Shown here piece by piece: positions 29,942-39,935 of a stretch of 64,000 bases of DNA. The position numbers and the translations under genes were made by a program. The stretch lies in NCBI RefSeq assembly GCF_900114615.1, contig NZ_FOTS01000011.1, forward strand, positions 62,001 through 126,000, read 5' to 3'. This DNA comes from Pelosinus propionicus DSM 13327. GTDB taxonomy: Bacteria > Bacillota > Negativicutes > DSM-13327. Position 1 is the stretch's first letter. Each line of letters opens with the position of its first letter. A model generated the notes under the pieces. That model had not been told where the DNA came from, ran no database searches, and saw only the letters and a list, made by a program, of their open reading frames with translations.

Positions 29942-31177
29942 TTAAACATACAAGGGATGTTTCTTGCACAGTCCGCCGATTAGCTCCACTGCTTTTGCTT
30001 TCACAGCATCATCTGTAGGATGATTCAGCACCATGCCAATAATAGCAGCTACAATTTCCATGTCAGCCTCTTTCATCCCGCGAGTCGTCAGTGCTGCTGT
30101 ACCAATTCGAATACCACTTGTAATAAAAGGACTGGCAGGGTCATAAGGAATCGCGTTCTTATTTACAGTAACGCCTACTTCATCTAGCATTTTCTCGGCT
30201 TCTTTGCCGGTCATATTCTGGGGACGCAAGTCCACTAATAATAAATGATTATCCGTACCACCTGAAACCAGTGTAAATCCTGCTTTTTTTAGCCCTTCTG
30301 CTAATGCTGCTGCATTTTTAACAATCTGTTGTTGGTATACTTTAAACTCATCCGATAAAGCCTCTTTAAAAGCAACAGCTTTTGCTGCAATAACATGCAT
30401 CAAAGGTCCGCCCTGAATACCAGGAAATATCGCTTTATCCACTTTAGCGGCCAATTCACTACGGCACATAATCACTCCGCCGCGAGGTCCGCGTAAGGTT
30501 TTATGCGTTGTTGTCGTAATAATATCAGCATGTCCTACAGGAGAAGGATGCAGCCCTGCCGCAACCAAGCCAGCAATATGAGCCATATCTACCATTAACA
30601 TAGCTCCGACTTCACGAGCAATCTTGCCGATACGTTCAAAATCAATCGTCCGAGAATAAGCACTGGCACCAGCCACAATCATTTTGGGGCGATGTTTTGC
30701 CGCAAGCTCTGCTACCTCATCATAATTGATTAAGTGAGTATGCGCATCCACACCATAAGGTACAATATTGAACCATTTTCCAGAAATGTTCACAGGACTG
30801 CCATGAGTTAAATGTCCACCATGCGCTAGGTTCATACCCAAAATGGTGTCACCTGGCTGCAGAAATGCAAAATATACTGCCGTATTAGCTTGGGCACCGG
30901 AGTGAGGCTGCACATTTGCATGTTCTACACCGAAAAGTTCTTTCACTCTGTCAATCGCCAACTGTTCAACCACATCTACATGCTCGCAGCCGCCATAATA
31001 ACGCTTACCCGGATACCCCTCTGCATATTTATTTGTCAGGACGGATCCTTGAGCTTCCATAACTGCTTTACTAACAAAATTCTCAGATGCAATCAACTCA
31101 AGCTTATTTTCCTGACGCTGACCTTCCATTTGAATTGCCTTAGCAATTTCCGGATCAAAATTAGCAAGTACACTCAT
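29942..31177 (-). CDS. glyA: Serine hydroxymethyltransferase
   Basis: PLP enzyme that converts serine and tetrahydrofolate to glycine and 5,10-methylene-THF. It is 411 aa from ATG 31177, chosen because GGGGGAAG lies five bases upstream; an earlier in-frame codon has no such site. The PLP lysine is in the conserved [14 protein letters not shown]; other landmarks are [10 protein letters not shown] and [20 protein letters not shown]. It closes the sua5-mntP-ywlE-rpiB-ywlG-glyA run, as in B. subtilis. Confidence 0.98.
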   Translation of the reverse strand: MSVLANFDPEIAKAIQMEGQRQENKLELIASENFVSKAVMEAQGSVLTNKYAEGYPGKRYYGGCEHVDVVEQLAIDRVKELFGVEHANVQPHSGAQANTAVYFAFLQPGDTILGMNLAHGGHLTHGSPVNISGKWFNIVPYGVDAHTHLINYDEVAELAAKHRPKMIVAGASAYSRTIDFERIGKIAREVGAMLMVDMAHIAGLVAAGLHPSPVGHADIITTTTHKTLRGPRGGVIMCRSELAAKVDKAIFPGIQGGPLMHVIAAKAVAFKEALSDEFKVYQQQIVKNAAALAEGLKKAGFTLVSGGTDNHLLLVDLRPQNMTGKEAEKMLDEVGVTVNKNAIPYDPASPFITSGIRIGTAALTTRGMKEADMEIVAAIIGMVLNHPTDDAVKAKAVELIGGLCKKHPLYV

Positions 31178-31196
31178 TTTTACTTCCCCCATATTC

Positions 31197-31745
31197 TTAT
31201 TTATAGACTGACCGCGGACCTCCAATCAGCTTTGGACGAGTAAGAGCTGCGGTCAAAAATGCTTTTCCAATATTCTTTTGCTGTAAACGCACTGGTACAG
31301 CTACTGCTTTTAAGTGCATGCCAATCAAAGTATTGCCAATATCTAAACCAACATGAGCCTGAATGTGCTCTACTACCACAGGACAGTCAAAAGAGTTCAT
31401 AGCCATAGCGGCTAATGCGCCTCCCGCTTTTGGAACAGGCATCACCATTACAGGCTCTAACCGATATTTTTCAGCAGCTTGCCCCTGTACTACTAAGGCC
31501 CTATTTAAATGTTCACAGCATTGTACTGCTAAATACACGTCAAATTTTTCACAAACAGTCATCAGACCGCTTAAAATAGCTTGAGCTATATCGGAAGAGC
31601 CTGCTGAACCAATACGAGCTCCCATCACCTCGCTAGTACTGCAGCCAACGATCATAAGCTGTCCAGAGACAGCCCCTGCTATCTGCAGCAATTCTAAAGC
31701 GGCTTCCATCGTCTGGCTTCGTATTTCCTCTATTTCGCTGCTCAT
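31197..31745 (-). CDS. ywlG: YwlG/TIGR01440 family protein
   Basis: A 182-aa conserved protein found in Firmicutes between rpiB and glyA. The sequence matches the family pattern ([47 protein letters not shown]). No catalytic function is established for the family. It starts at ATG 31745 behind AGGGGG and ends 19 bases before glyA, so it is part of that operon. Confidence 0.9.
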   Translation of the reverse strand: MSSEIEEIRSQTMEAALELLQIAGAVSGQLMIVGCSTSEVMGARIGSAGSSDIAQAILSGLMTVCEKFDVYLAVQCCEHLNRALVVQGQAAEKYRLEPVMVMPVPKAGGALAAMAMNSFDCPVVVEHIQAHVGLDIGNTLIGMHLKAVAVPVRLQQKNIGKAFLTAALTRPKLIGGPRSVYK

Positions 31746-31766
31746 GTGTTTTCCCCCTAAGGATCA

Positions 31767-32204
31767 TTATGATTCTAACTGAGAAATTTTAGCTACTCTG
31801 TCACCATGCCGACCACCAACAAAATCCGTTGCAAGCCAAGTCGAAACAATCATACGTGCCAATCCTGCACCGATAACTCTTTCTCCCATTGCTAATATAT
31901 TTGAATCATTGTGTTCTCGAGTCATTCTAGCTGAAAATACGTCATGACAAAGCGCAGCACGAATTCCTTTTATTTTATTTGCCGCAATGCTGATGCCAAT
32001 GCCTGTACCACAAATTAAAATACCTCTAGTATATTGACCAGCAGCTACAGCTTCCCCTACTTTTTGGGCAATATCAGGATAATCAACGGATTCTATGGAA
32101 TGAGTTCCAAAATCTTCGAATGCAATATTCTCTTCTGCCAATAATTTTTTAATTTCTTCTTTCAACAAAAAACCGCCATGATCGCTACCAATCGCTACCA
32201 ACAT
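31767..32204 (-). CDS. rpiB: Ribose 5-phosphate isomerase B
   Basis: Interconverts ribose-5-P and ribulose-5-P in the pentose phosphate pathway. It is 145 aa from ATG 32204, which follows TGGAGG; a longer open frame upstream overlaps the phosphatase gene and does not look coding. MLVAIGSDHGGF at the N-terminus and ILICGTGIGISIAANK, with the catalytic Cys, are typical of RpiB/LacAB, and the H and R of REHNDSN are present. It lies in the conserved ywl block. Confidence 0.95.
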   Translation of the reverse strand: MLVAIGSDHGGFLLKEEIKKLLAEENIAFEDFGTHSIESVDYPDIAQKVGEAVAAGQYTRGILICGTGIGISIAANKIKGIRAALCHDVFSARMTREHNDSNILAMGERVIGAGLARMIVSTWLATDFVGGRHGDRVAKISQLES

Positions 32205-32278
32205 ATATAAACCTCCAGATTTTTTTATAAATAGAGTATGCCCTCTGACATATACTCTATTTGTCATTTTTTCTATAT

Positions 32279-32749
32279 TTAACTCATTTTTCCTGCAAGT
32301 TCTAAAATTCTCCCCCAAGACTTGTCCAGAATCTTCTCTATTTCCACAGCGCAAGCCTCATAAATAGCAATATTTCCACCGTAAGGATCCGAAATATCTT
32401 TCTTTTCACCGGCAAACTCCGCCAAAGTAAACACCTTATTCCATGCATCAGGCATGATGGAAAGCACAGCTTCTTTATGACTGGCGGTCATGGCCAGCAG
32501 CAAATCTGCTTTTACGATATCTTCTCTTGACAGCCGGCGAGAACGGTGACTTAAGATATCAATCCCCCGCTGTTTCATAACACATTGAGCACCTTTTGAT
32601 GCTTGTCCTGCATTCCACGCAGCGATACCAGCAGACGCCACAGCAATCTGCCCCGCTACGTTGTGTTTTTCTATTTTGTTTTTCAACAAAACCTCAGCCA
32701 TAGGGCTCCGGCAAGTATTGCCCGTACAAATAATTAATATCTGCAGCAT
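32279..32749 (-). CDS. ywlE: Low-molecular-weight protein phosphatase, YwlE (arginine phosphatase)-like
   Basis: A 156-aa phosphatase with the P-loop CTGNTCRSPMAE near the N-terminus (C-x5-R) and the general-acid Asp in the SDPYGG loop. B. subtilis YwlE has the same CTGNTCRSP loop, where the Thr in the middle favours phosphoarginine over phosphotyrosine, and YwlE sits in the same gene order. I therefore infer a protein arginine phosphatase. The kinase partner McsB is not in the window. ATG 32749 follows GGAGA; an upstream TTG is less likely. Confidence 0.85.
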   Translation of the reverse strand: MLQILIICTGNTCRSPMAEVLLKNKIEKHNVAGQIAVASAGIAAWNAGQASKGAQCVMKQRGIDILSHRSRRLSREDIVKADLLLAMTASHKEAVLSIMPDAWNKVFTLAEFAGEKKDISDPYGGNIAIYEACAVEIEKILDKSWGRILELAGKMS

Positions 32750-32807
32750 TTCAATCTCCAACTGCCTTTCTGTTATATAGTTGATACCTAACCAAGTAAT
32801 TTTATTA

Positions 32808-33407
32808 TCAATGCAGCATCGTCCATAGAATGTGCATTCCTAATAACATAAGTACAATTCCTCCGATACATTCCGCCTTACCACCTATACAATGCCCTAC
32901 TTTACGGCCTAAACTCAGTCCAAACAAGGCAATTAAAAAGATAACACTTCCTAAAATAAAACTTAATCTGACCAAATCAACATCCATCATGCCCATGCTA
33001 AACCCTGCAGCCAAAGCATCAATACTTACGCTAGCTGCGAGCATCAATAAGGAAATACCTTGTAAGGGATGCGCTTTATTCTGATTTATTTCAGCAGCAA
33101 AAAGATTTTCTCTAATCATATATATGCCCAAACCACTTAAAACCAATGCTCCTAAAATACTGGCCCAATTTTCCATAACCAACAGAGGATATTCACTATG
33201 ATAACTACCAAATCGTTCTACCACCGATCCCAGAAAATTACCAATATAATAACCTGTCAATATGAGAACAATATGAAATAAAGCAAAGACCACTGCTGCA
33301 CGAAAAATGATTTTACGTCTCATAGGATTCATACCAATCGGCACCGATACTGAGAACAAATCGGTACCCAAGGCTGCACTCAGCATCAATAATTCTAAAC
33401 TTGTCAC
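32808..33407 (-). CDS. mntP: MntP/YtaF-type manganese efflux membrane protein
   Basis: A 199-aa membrane protein with about six helices and two repeated motifs with acidic residues inside helices: GTDLFSVSVPIGM near the N-terminus and SIDALAAGFSMGM in the middle. This is the pattern of the MntP manganese exporter family. It occupies the position of ywlD in the B. subtilis order. In some genomes mntP is controlled by an Mn riboswitch; none is visible in the 50-base gap before it. Confidence 0.88.
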   Translation of the reverse strand: MTSLELLMLSAALGTDLFSVSVPIGMNPMRRKIIFRAAVVFALFHIVLILTGYYIGNFLGSVVERFGSYHSEYPLLVMENWASILGALVLSGLGIYMIRENLFAAEINQNKAHPLQGISLLMLAASVSIDALAAGFSMGMMDVDLVRLSFILGSVIFLIALFGLSLGRKVGHCIGGKAECIGGIVLMLLGMHILWTMLH

Positions 33408-33458
33408 CAGCCCCCACCTCCATTTTATATAATATATGTGAGGGATATAGTGTATATG

Positions 33459-34508
33459 TTACCCTTTAATAATTCGATAACCGCTAGCCTTTCGCAAGCG
33501 GTTCATAACTGCTAATCCTAATCCGTCTTCGGAAATCCCCTCCGCAAAGATCACATCTACAGAATGGTCATCATAACTACGCAGAGCCGAATACAAATTA
33601 GCAGCTATCTCCTCTACATTCTCCCGCATACCATACACAAAAGGTATGGTGCCACTAGGTAACTTATCAGCTGTCTGGAGAGAAACTAAAGCACCTACCC
33701 TTTTCCCTTCTGCCAATGCTGCCGAAACTTCCTTTAAGATCAGCTCTAGCACTTGAGGATATTCACCTTCCACTAATACCATTGGTGCATCAGGAGCATA
33801 ATGAGTATACTTCATCCCTGGCGAACGCGGAGCAAGCTCAAAGCTCCCGCTTAAAATCGGATCCATCTCCACTTCTCCTAATGTCTCCATTAACATCTCC
33901 AGCGTAATTCCTCCCGGCCTTAATAGGGTGGGCACTGGCGTTGTACAATCGACTACCGTTGATTCGACTCCAATCTCACAATTACCAGCATCGACTACAG
34001 CATCAATTTTGCCCTCCAAATCAACTAACACAGCTTGAGCACTAGTCGGACTAGGCCTTCCTGAAATGTTAGCACTAGGCGCAGCAATGGGCGTACCCGC
34101 CAAAGCGATTAATTCGCGAGCAACAACAGAATCAGGCAAACGAATTCCTACCGTCTCTAACCCTCCAGTAACAATATCGGGCACAATAGCAGACCTTCGC
34201 AATACAAGAGTAAGAGGACCTGGCCAATACGCATTCATCAAAACTTTCGCATTATTAGGAATATGAGCAACAAGCCGTTTTAGTTCTTCTATGCAAGAAA
34301 TATGTAAAATTAAAGGATTATCGGATGGTCTTCCCTTCGCTACATAGATATCGGCTACTGCCTTTTCATCCAGACCATTTGCACCTAACCCATAAACGGT
34401 TTCTGTCGGAAAAGCTACCAGCTTGCCTCGTTTTAAGAACTCTGCCGCTTGCCCTAGTACTCCCTGATCCGGATGCTCTTTATCCACTACAAAACATTCA
34501 GTATGCAT
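33459..34508 (-). CDS. sua5: Threonylcarbamoyl-AMP synthase, Sua5 type
   Basis: Makes threonylcarbamoyl-AMP for the t6A37 modification of ANN-reading tRNAs. It has a YrdC domain (about 10-195, with FPTETVYGLGAN and the SANISGRPSPTSA loop) plus the extra C-terminal Sua5 domain, 349 aa in all. The start is ATG 34508. It lies just after prmC in the same orientation (ywlC position in B. subtilis). Confidence 0.95.
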   Translation of the reverse strand: MHTECFVVDKEHPDQGVLGQAAEFLKRGKLVAFPTETVYGLGANGLDEKAVADIYVAKGRPSDNPLILHISCIEELKRLVAHIPNNAKVLMNAYWPGPLTLVLRRSAIVPDIVTGGLETVGIRLPDSVVARELIALAGTPIAAPSANISGRPSPTSAQAVLVDLEGKIDAVVDAGNCEIGVESTVVDCTTPVPTLLRPGGITLEMLMETLGEVEMDPILSGSFELAPRSPGMKYTHYAPDAPMVLVEGEYPQVLELILKEVSAALAEGKRVGALVSLQTADKLPSGTIPFVYGMRENVEEIAANLYSALRSYDDHSVDVIFAEGISEDGLGLAVMNRLRKASGYRIIKG

Positions 34509-34588
34509 AATAAACCCTACCTTTATGAAACGTTTAAATAAGAAAAGCCCTAATGCTAATACATAACCCAACTACAGTTCATTGTTCC

Positions 34589-35464
34589 TTACAATCCTTC
34601 CAATACCACTACCCTCTCAATTCCACCATAGTCCTTTATTATATCACTAACCTTATAATACCCTGTTTTTTCGGCCAAATCAGCAACTAGTCGAGCTTGG
34701 CCTATGCCAACCTCCATAGCAATGAAACCATTATCCGTTAAATACTCCTTGCCTTCTTGTATAATGCGGCGATAAAAATCTAATCCATCTTCACCGCCTG
34801 CTAAAGCCAAATTAGGCTCTTGCCGTACTTCTGGCGTAAGCCCTGCAATATCACCGCTAGGAATATAAGGTGGATTTGATAAAATCGCTTTAAATTTTTC
34901 ACTTTTTACCGGAACAAATAAATTACCCTCATAAAAAGTCAATCGCTGCTCAATCTGATGCTTGGCAGCATTTCTTTTCGCTACAATCAGAGCCTCTGAA
35001 GAAATGTCAACGGTGATCCCTCTCGCTGTTGGTAAATTTTTCAGCAAGCTAATACAAACGGCGCCACTGCCTGTTCCGAGGTCTAAAATACAAGGTTCGT
35101 CCACTCGAGCAAGACGTTTTATCGCAGCCTCCACTAAAATTTCCGTATCCGGTCTAGGAATCAGCACTGCAGGCGTAACTTCAAAATCTAGCCCCATAAA
35201 TTCCTTGCTTCCGATAATATAGGCAACGGGTAGACGAGCAGCCCTTTGCTTCACAGCAATGCGAAAAGCCGCTAGCTCTTTATCCTCTAAAGGCTGATCA
35301 AAGTGCACATATAAATACAGCCTTTCCTTTTTAAGAATATGGGAAAGCAGTACTTCCGCATCAAGACGTGGATTTTCCACACCTTTATCCAAAAAGTACT
35401 GCCGAGTCCAGTTTAAAATTGCCTGTACAGTCCAAACTTCTTTCTTATCTGCCATCTTATTCAC
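34589..35464 (-). CDS. prmC: Release factor glutamine methyltransferase
   Basis: SAM-dependent enzyme that methylates the Gln of the GGQ motif in release factors. In 291 aa it has an N-terminal helical domain, the SAM motif [15 protein letters not shown] and the catalytic NPPY tetrad ([11 protein letters not shown]). The start overlaps the end of prfA, its substrate gene, by eight bases, so the two are co-translated. Confidence 0.97.
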   Translation of the reverse strand: MNKMADKKEVWTVQAILNWTRQYFLDKGVENPRLDAEVLLSHILKKERLYLYVHFDQPLEDKELAAFRIAVKQRAARLPVAYIIGSKEFMGLDFEVTPAVLIPRPDTEILVEAAIKRLARVDEPCILDLGTGSGAVCISLLKNLPTARGITVDISSEALIVAKRNAAKHQIEQRLTFYEGNLFVPVKSEKFKAILSNPPYIPSGDIAGLTPEVRQEPNLALAGGEDGLDFYRRIIQEGKEYLTDNGFIAMEVGIGQARLVADLAEKTGYYKVSDIIKDYGGIERVVVLEGL

Positions 35465-36530
35465 CTTGCTGCATGCGTTGACTTTGATCTGTCGCTATCA
35501 AAGCATTAATGATTTCATCAATATCACCATTTAAGACAAAATCAAGTTTGTGCAGAGTTAGTCCAATACGATGATCCGTAACCCTGCCTTGAGGGAAATT
35601 ATAGGTACGAATGCGCTCACTACGGTCTCCTGTTCCCACTTGACTTTTCCGGGTCTCAGCCAGCTCAGCCCTATGTTCTTCTTCTGCCATTTCTAGCACC
35701 TTAGCCCGCAGCACCCGCATAGCTTTATCTTTATTTTTCATCTGTGATTTTTCATCTTGGCACTGTACAACAATACCGGTGGGTAAATGCACAATTCGTA
35801 CTGCAGATTCTGTTTTATTAACATGCTGACCGCCAGCACCACTAGCACAGTAAGTATCAATTCGTAAATCATTTTGATTAATTACGACATCTACTTCTTC
35901 CGCTTCCGGCAACACAGCAACTGTTACCGTAGAAGTATGAATTCGTCCGCCCGACTCCGTGGTAGGAACACGTTGTACACGATGAACACCACTTTCAAAC
36001 TTCAAACGGCTATAAGCGCCATCACCATCAATCGTAAAGATAACTTCTTTAAAGCCGCCCAAATCAGGTGCATTTGCATCCAATATCTCCGTACGCCAGC
36101 CTTGATTTTCAGCGTATCGTGTATACATGCGAAATAAATCTCCTGCAAATAAAGCAGCCTCATCACCGCCAGCACCTCCACGGATTTCTACGATTACACT
36201 CTTTTCATCATTTGGATCTTTCGGCAATAATAAGATTCGCAATTCTTCACTAAGCACTTCATTCTTGGCTTTTAAGTCCGTCAATTCGGCTGTAACCATT
36301 TGACGAAAATCATTATCCAGCTTATCATTTAACATTTCAAGAGTATCAGTAATACCTTGCTGCACCTCTTTATACTCCCGAAATTTAGCAACAATAGGGA
36401 GCAATTTCGAATGGGCCTTCGTATGTTTTTGCCATTCCGTCATATTAGCAATAACGGAAGGATCACTAATTAAGTTCTCCAATTCAAGTTGTCTATCTTC
36501 AATGGCCTGCAATTTATCCAGCATGGTCAT
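35457..36530 (-). CDS. prfA: Peptide chain release factor 1
   Basis: Reads UAA and UAG stop codons. The 357-aa protein has the peptidyl-hydrolase GGQ loop ([16 protein letters not shown]) in domain 3 and the class I arrangement with [22 protein letters not shown] before it. The start is an ATG at 36530 or 36524; the protein opens [13 protein letters not shown]. It is followed by prmC with overlap and preceded by the yqhQ-like gene. Confidence 0.98.
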   Translation of the reverse strand: MTMLDKLQAIEDRQLELENLISDPSVIANMTEWQKHTKAHSKLLPIVAKFREYKEVQQGITDTLEMLNDKLDNDFRQMVTAELTDLKAKNEVLSEELRILLLPKDPNDEKSVIVEIRGGAGGDEAALFAGDLFRMYTRYAENQGWRTEILDANAPDLGGFKEVIFTIDGDGAYSRLKFESGVHRVQRVPTTESGGRIHTSTVTVAVLPEAEEVDVVINQNDLRIDTYCASGAGGQHVNKTESAVRIVHLPTGIVVQCQDEKSQMKNKDKAMRVLRAKVLEMAEEEHRAELAETRKSQVGTGDRSERIRTYNFPQGRVTDHRIGLTLHKLDFVLNGDIDEIINALIATDQSQRMQQGE

Positions 36531-36561
36531 TCTCCTCTAAAACTTTATTTATGTATCGACT

Positions 36562-36630
36562 AGTTCCTAAAGGAACTTTCCTAAGCAAGGAACACAAAGG
36601 GACGCAAGATATCTCGTGCTCCCTTTGCGC
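36562..36630. repeat. Two hairpins in the gap between the yqhQ-like gene and prfA
   Basis: A perfect hairpin AGTTCC-TAAA-GGAACT (36562-36577) is followed by a longer inverted repeat with CAAAGGGA / TCCCTTTG arms (about 36595-36628). The second resembles the dispersed CACAAAGG-type repeats at 29821 and 42504. No T-run follows on the minus strand, so it may be a repeat insertion or mRNA processing site. Confidence 0.5.
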
Positions 36631-36647
36631 CTATGCAGTGATTTTAT

Positions 36648-37514
36648 TTATAATTCTTCCACTGGCCTGGCTGCTTCCAATGCTTTTATCGCAACTTCCA
36701 GTTGATCATCACTGGGTTCTCTCGTTGTCAATTTCTGCAACAACAAGCCTGGCATAATAGCAATCCCTACCCAGGCAGCCTCACTCTTTCCTGCAAAACG
36801 AATAATCTCATAGGCAAGACCTGCCACAAGCGGCATCAATATAATTCGAGATACAATCCGAATCCATAAATCAGGCCAACCTAAAAAAGCGAACATCACA
36901 ATGCTTACAATCATTACGATAAATAAGAAATTCGTACCGCAACGAGGATGTAGCGTTGTATAGGTTCGGACATGCTCCACATCCAATGGTACTCCCGCCT
37001 CATAGGCGTGGATCGTCTTATGTTCTGCACCATGATATTCAAATACTCGGCGAATATCCTTCATTCTGGATATCCCAATTATATACACTAAAAAGATGGC
37101 TAAACGCAGCACACCTTCCATCAGATTTAATAAACGAGGATCGGTTATCGCACTATGAATATATTTGGCTGCATACGTTGGAATAATTACAAATAAAACA
37201 ATGGCCAATCCCAAAGAAAACATCATGGTTACGGCAATTTCCTTATTTGACAATTCATCCCCTTCATCTCCGGCTGCCTGAGCTGAAAAAGATAAAGCCT
37301 TGAGACCCTGCACCAATGATTCAATCAATGCAACAACACCACGCAGCATCGGCTTTTTCAAAATGGGATACCGATCACTAACAGGTGTAAAAGCTTCCTG
37401 TTTTACAATAATTTCACCTGATGGTTCTCTGACCGCAGTAGCGATTATACCAGGTCCACGCATCATTACACCTTCAATGACCGCTTGCCCACCAATACTA
37501 ACTTTCGGTTTCAT
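36648..37514 (-). CDS. DUF1385 (YqhQ-like) membrane protein
   Basis: A 288-aa protein with several membrane helices and the family blocks GGQAVIEGVMMRGP at the N-terminus, EYHGAEHKTIHAYEAG in the middle and HPRCGTNFLF after it. The function of the family is not known; it commonly stands between rpmE and prfA in Clostridia-like genomes, as here. The His and Cys residues of the middle block could bind metal, but that is a guess. Confidence 0.92.
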   Translation of the reverse strand: MKPKVSIGGQAVIEGVMMRGPGIIATAVREPSGEIIVKQEAFTPVSDRYPILKKPMLRGVVALIESLVQGLKALSFSAQAAGDEGDELSNKEIAVTMMFSLGLAIVLFVIIPTYAAKYIHSAITDPRLLNLMEGVLRLAIFLVYIIGISRMKDIRRVFEYHGAEHKTIHAYEAGVPLDVEHVRTYTTLHPRCGTNFLFIVMIVSIVMFAFLGWPDLWIRIVSRIILMPLVAGLAYEIIRFAGKSEAAWVGIAIMPGLLLQKLTTREPSDDQLEVAIKALEAARPVEEL

Positions 37515-37587
37515 AGTATCCCCTCCTTATATTTTTACTATAGGCTCATCCTTATACGTTGTTTCTATGCAGATGACGGATATAAAT

Positions 37588-37613
37588 GTAGCAGAGCATT
37601 TCTGCTCTGCTAC
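37588..37613 (-). terminator. Hairpin after rpmE
   Basis: An 11-bp perfect stem GTAGCAGAGCA / TGCTCTGCTAC with a GAAA loop (minus strand) lies eight bases past the rpmE stop. The following tract (ATTTATATCC) is a weak T-run, so termination may be partial. Confidence 0.7.
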
Positions 37614-37620
37614 TCCGTTT

Positions 37621-37824
37621 TTAGGCCTGTTGACCGTAACGTTTATTGAATTTCTCAATACGTCCACCAGCAGTGATATTACGTTGCTGACCAGTAAAGA
37701 ACGGATGGCATTTTGAGCAAACATCGATACGTAGTTCTTTTTTGATAGAACCAGTTACAAAAGTGTTGCCACAACCACACATTACTTTTGATTCACCATA
37801 ATTTGGATGAATTTTATCTTTCAT
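37621..37824 (-). CDS. rpmE: Ribosomal protein bL31, zinc-binding form
   Basis: Large-subunit ribosomal protein, 67 aa. The zinc-type C+ pattern is present (C-G-C at about 16-18 and C-S-K-C at about 37-40), as in RpmE and unlike the zinc-free YtiA form. The motif HPFFTGQQR is typical. It starts the translation-related run of minus-strand genes and is followed by the hairpin at 37588-37613. Confidence 0.97.
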   Translation of the reverse strand: MKDKIHPNYGESKVMCGCGNTFVTGSIKKELRIDVCSKCHPFFTGQQRNITAGGRIEKFNKRYGQQA

Positions 37825-38197
37825 TTATTGCACCTCACTTTAAAGCACCTTGTAGCTTTTACCACATCATTATAGCACACCAGTTTCTGCTAAGCAACAT
37901 CGTTTTTCTGTTAATTACTTTAAATATTTACCAAACCATTTCTAACTATCGGCTCGTTTAGAAAAAACGTTATAAGATTAAAAAAATACATTTTGGTTTC
38001 CCTCTGCCCTTTGCATTTTTCGTGTCTTCGCGTTTCAATAGCTTTTTATTAACTACTTTATTTATTCATAAATTTACAGGGCGTTATTCGTTTATGATCG
38101 TTTCAGTTTATTTATGATTGACTTTTTGCGATATTACTTTTATAATGAAATAAATTGAACATTACTGAAAATACAGTTTATTTTGAGAGGTGCGTAT
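37825..38197. promoter_or_regulatory. Divergent region with fruR promoter and repeated CAGTTTATTT
   Basis: About 370 bases. On the plus strand a clear promoter, TTGACT (38118-38123), 17 bases, TATAAT (38141-38146), precedes the fru operon. CAGTTTATTT occurs at 38104-38113, just upstream of the -35, and at 38174-38183, just before the ribosome binding site, so the pair is a candidate operator for the DeoR-type FruR. TTTATGAT also occurs twice (about 38092 and 38111). Around 37995-38040 the sequence resembles the dispersed CTTTGCG/CTTCGCG repeat. Confidence 0.7.
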
Positions 38198-38989
38198 ATG
38201 TTTGCCGAAGAAAGACGCAATAAAATTATAAAAATGATCCAATCTAGGCAACCTGTTAAAGTAATTGATCTTAGCTCATTATTCGCCGTATCAGAAGCTA
38301 CCATACGCCGTGACTTACAAGAACTTGAAAACTCAGGGTTTGTCCAGCGAACCCATGGCGGTGCTGTATCCTCTCAATTAGGGTCAGAGCTTAGCTTTCA
38401 TGACAGGGAAGTATATTTTTTGGAAGAAAAAAGGGCTATTGCAAATCTCGCTGCCGACTTGGTACAAGATGGTGAAACGATCTTGTTAGATGCTGGTACA
38501 ACCACTCGAGAAATTGCTCGAGCATTATGCGGAAAGCGATTAACAGTTGCAACAAACAGCATGGATGTGGCCTCTGTTTTTGCTGAAGAGGCGGATATCG
38601 AAGTCCTTTTATTAGGTGGTACTTGGCGAAAGTCTATTAATTCTCTTATTGGTCCGCTTACCAATTCTATGCTCAAGCTCTTTTCCTTTGACAAGGTGTT
38701 TCTCGCCGCCAATGGCATCGACTGCACTTTGGGAGTGACAACCAAACATCTTGCAGAAGCAGAAACCAAAAGAGCGATGATTGCTGCTGGTCAATCTATC
38801 ATATTGGTAGCAGATCATTCCAAGTTTGAAAAAAGAACATTTTCTAAAATCTGTAATGTAGATGAATTATCTGCAATCATCACCGATAGCAGCATTCATA
38901 AAGATACTTTAGAAAGTTTACGAAATTATACTCAGGTCATCATCCCCGAAAGTGCCAATTTAACAAAGGAGGTGAACGCCCTTGATTAG
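38198..38989 (+). CDS. fruR: DeoR-family regulator of the fructose operon
   Basis: A 263-aa repressor with an N-terminal DeoR helix-turn-helix (VSEATIRRDLQELENSGFVQRTHGGAV, about 23-49) and a C-terminal sugar-phosphate-sensing DeoRC domain (LDAGTTTREIA; LLLGGTWRKSINSLIGP). ATG 38198 is chosen because GAGAGGTG precedes it; a TTG five codons upstream lacks a site. The gene overlaps the 1-phosphofructokinase gene by eight bases. The likely inducer is fructose-1-phosphate, known for the family. Confidence 0.92.
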   Translation: MFAEERRNKIIKMIQSRQPVKVIDLSSLFAVSEATIRRDLQELENSGFVQRTHGGAVSSQLGSELSFHDREVYFLEEKRAIANLAADLVQDGETILLDAGTTTREIARALCGKRLTVATNSMDVASVFAEEADIEVLLLGGTWRKSINSLIGPLTNSMLKLFSFDKVFLAANGIDCTLGVTTKHLAEAETKRAMIAAGQSIILVADHSKFEKRTFSKICNVDELSAIITDSSIHKDTLESLRNYTQVIIPESANLTKEVNALD

Positions 38990-39929
38990 TACGCTTCCCA
39001 TCGTAACCGTCACCTTAAATCCAGCCCTTGATCGAACTTTGCATCTGCCTAACTTTACATTAGGAAAAGTAAACCGAGTGGATACGGAGCGTACAGACCC
39101 TGGCGGCAAAGGTATTAATGTGGCCAAGGTTATATCTGCCCTTGGAAATCCTGCAGTCGTAACGGGATTTCTCGGAAAGAAAAATGCTTATCTATTTAAA
39201 GACTATTTTAAAGAAAAAAACATCACTGACTGCTTCGTAGAAACAGCCGGGGAGAATCGCGAAAATATTAAAATCGTGGATACTGCAACGGACGTCGTGA
39301 GCGAATTGAACTTTCCCGGCATGATCCCAACCATAGCAGACTTAAAAAATCTTCAAGACATTTTGTGTCAGCTGGCTGTCAATCATAAATGGTTTGTACT
39401 TTCCGGCAGCCTGCCATTAAATGTCCCTGCTGATATCTATGCAACATTCATAGAAACGCTGCATCAATACGATTGCAACGTTATATTAGATACCAGCGGT
39501 CCAGCCCTATCTGCAGGAATTGCCGCAAAGCCTTTTGCAGTCAAACCAAATCTACCCGAATTAAGCCAGCTTATGCAAGCACCGATGGAATCTGATAAAG
39601 ACATACTAGAGGCCGTAAAACACCTGCTTCGACTGGGAATCTCTCAAGTCGCAATTTCCCTCGGAGAAAAAGGTTCGTTAGTTGGCGATTGCCAACAAAT
39701 TCTAAGAGCCAAAGCCCCCACGGTTCCTGTCAGCAGCACCGTAGGAGCGGGCGATGCTTTTGTTGCCGGCTTTAGCGTAGGGCAAGCACGCTGCTTATGT
39801 TTGGCCGACAGCATTCGCTTAGCATCTGCCGCTGCCAGTGCATCCGTAATATTGCCCGGTACCCAGGCAGCCTCATTATCAGATGTAACAAAACTGATCG
39901 ATAAAATACAAATAGAAGAGTGGAGGTAA
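38982..39929 (+). CDS. fruK: 1-phosphofructokinase (TTG start)
   Basis: PfkB-family kinase that turns fructose-1-P into fructose-1,6-bisphosphate. In 315 aa it has LNPALDRTL and the Gly-Gly motif DPGGKGINVAK near the N-terminus, and the catalytic base motif VGAGDAFVAGF in the C-terminal third. The start is TTG at 38982, eight bases after a near-perfect AAAGGAGGTG; no ATG is nearby. It overlaps fruR and is followed six bases later by the PTS EIIA gene. Confidence 0.94.
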   Translation: MISTLPIVTVTLNPALDRTLHLPNFTLGKVNRVDTERTDPGGKGINVAKVISALGNPAVVTGFLGKKNAYLFKDYFKEKNITDCFVETAGENRENIKIVDTATDVVSELNFPGMIPTIADLKNLQDILCQLAVNHKWFVLSGSLPLNVPADIYATFIETLHQYDCNVILDTSGPALSAGIAAKPFAVKPNLPELSQLMQAPMESDKDILEAVKHLLRLGISQVAISLGEKGSLVGDCQQILRAKAPTVPVSSTVGAGDAFVAGFSVGQARCLCLADSIRLASAAASASVILPGTQAASLSDVTKLIDKIQIEEWR

Positions 39930-39935
39930 CGGACT

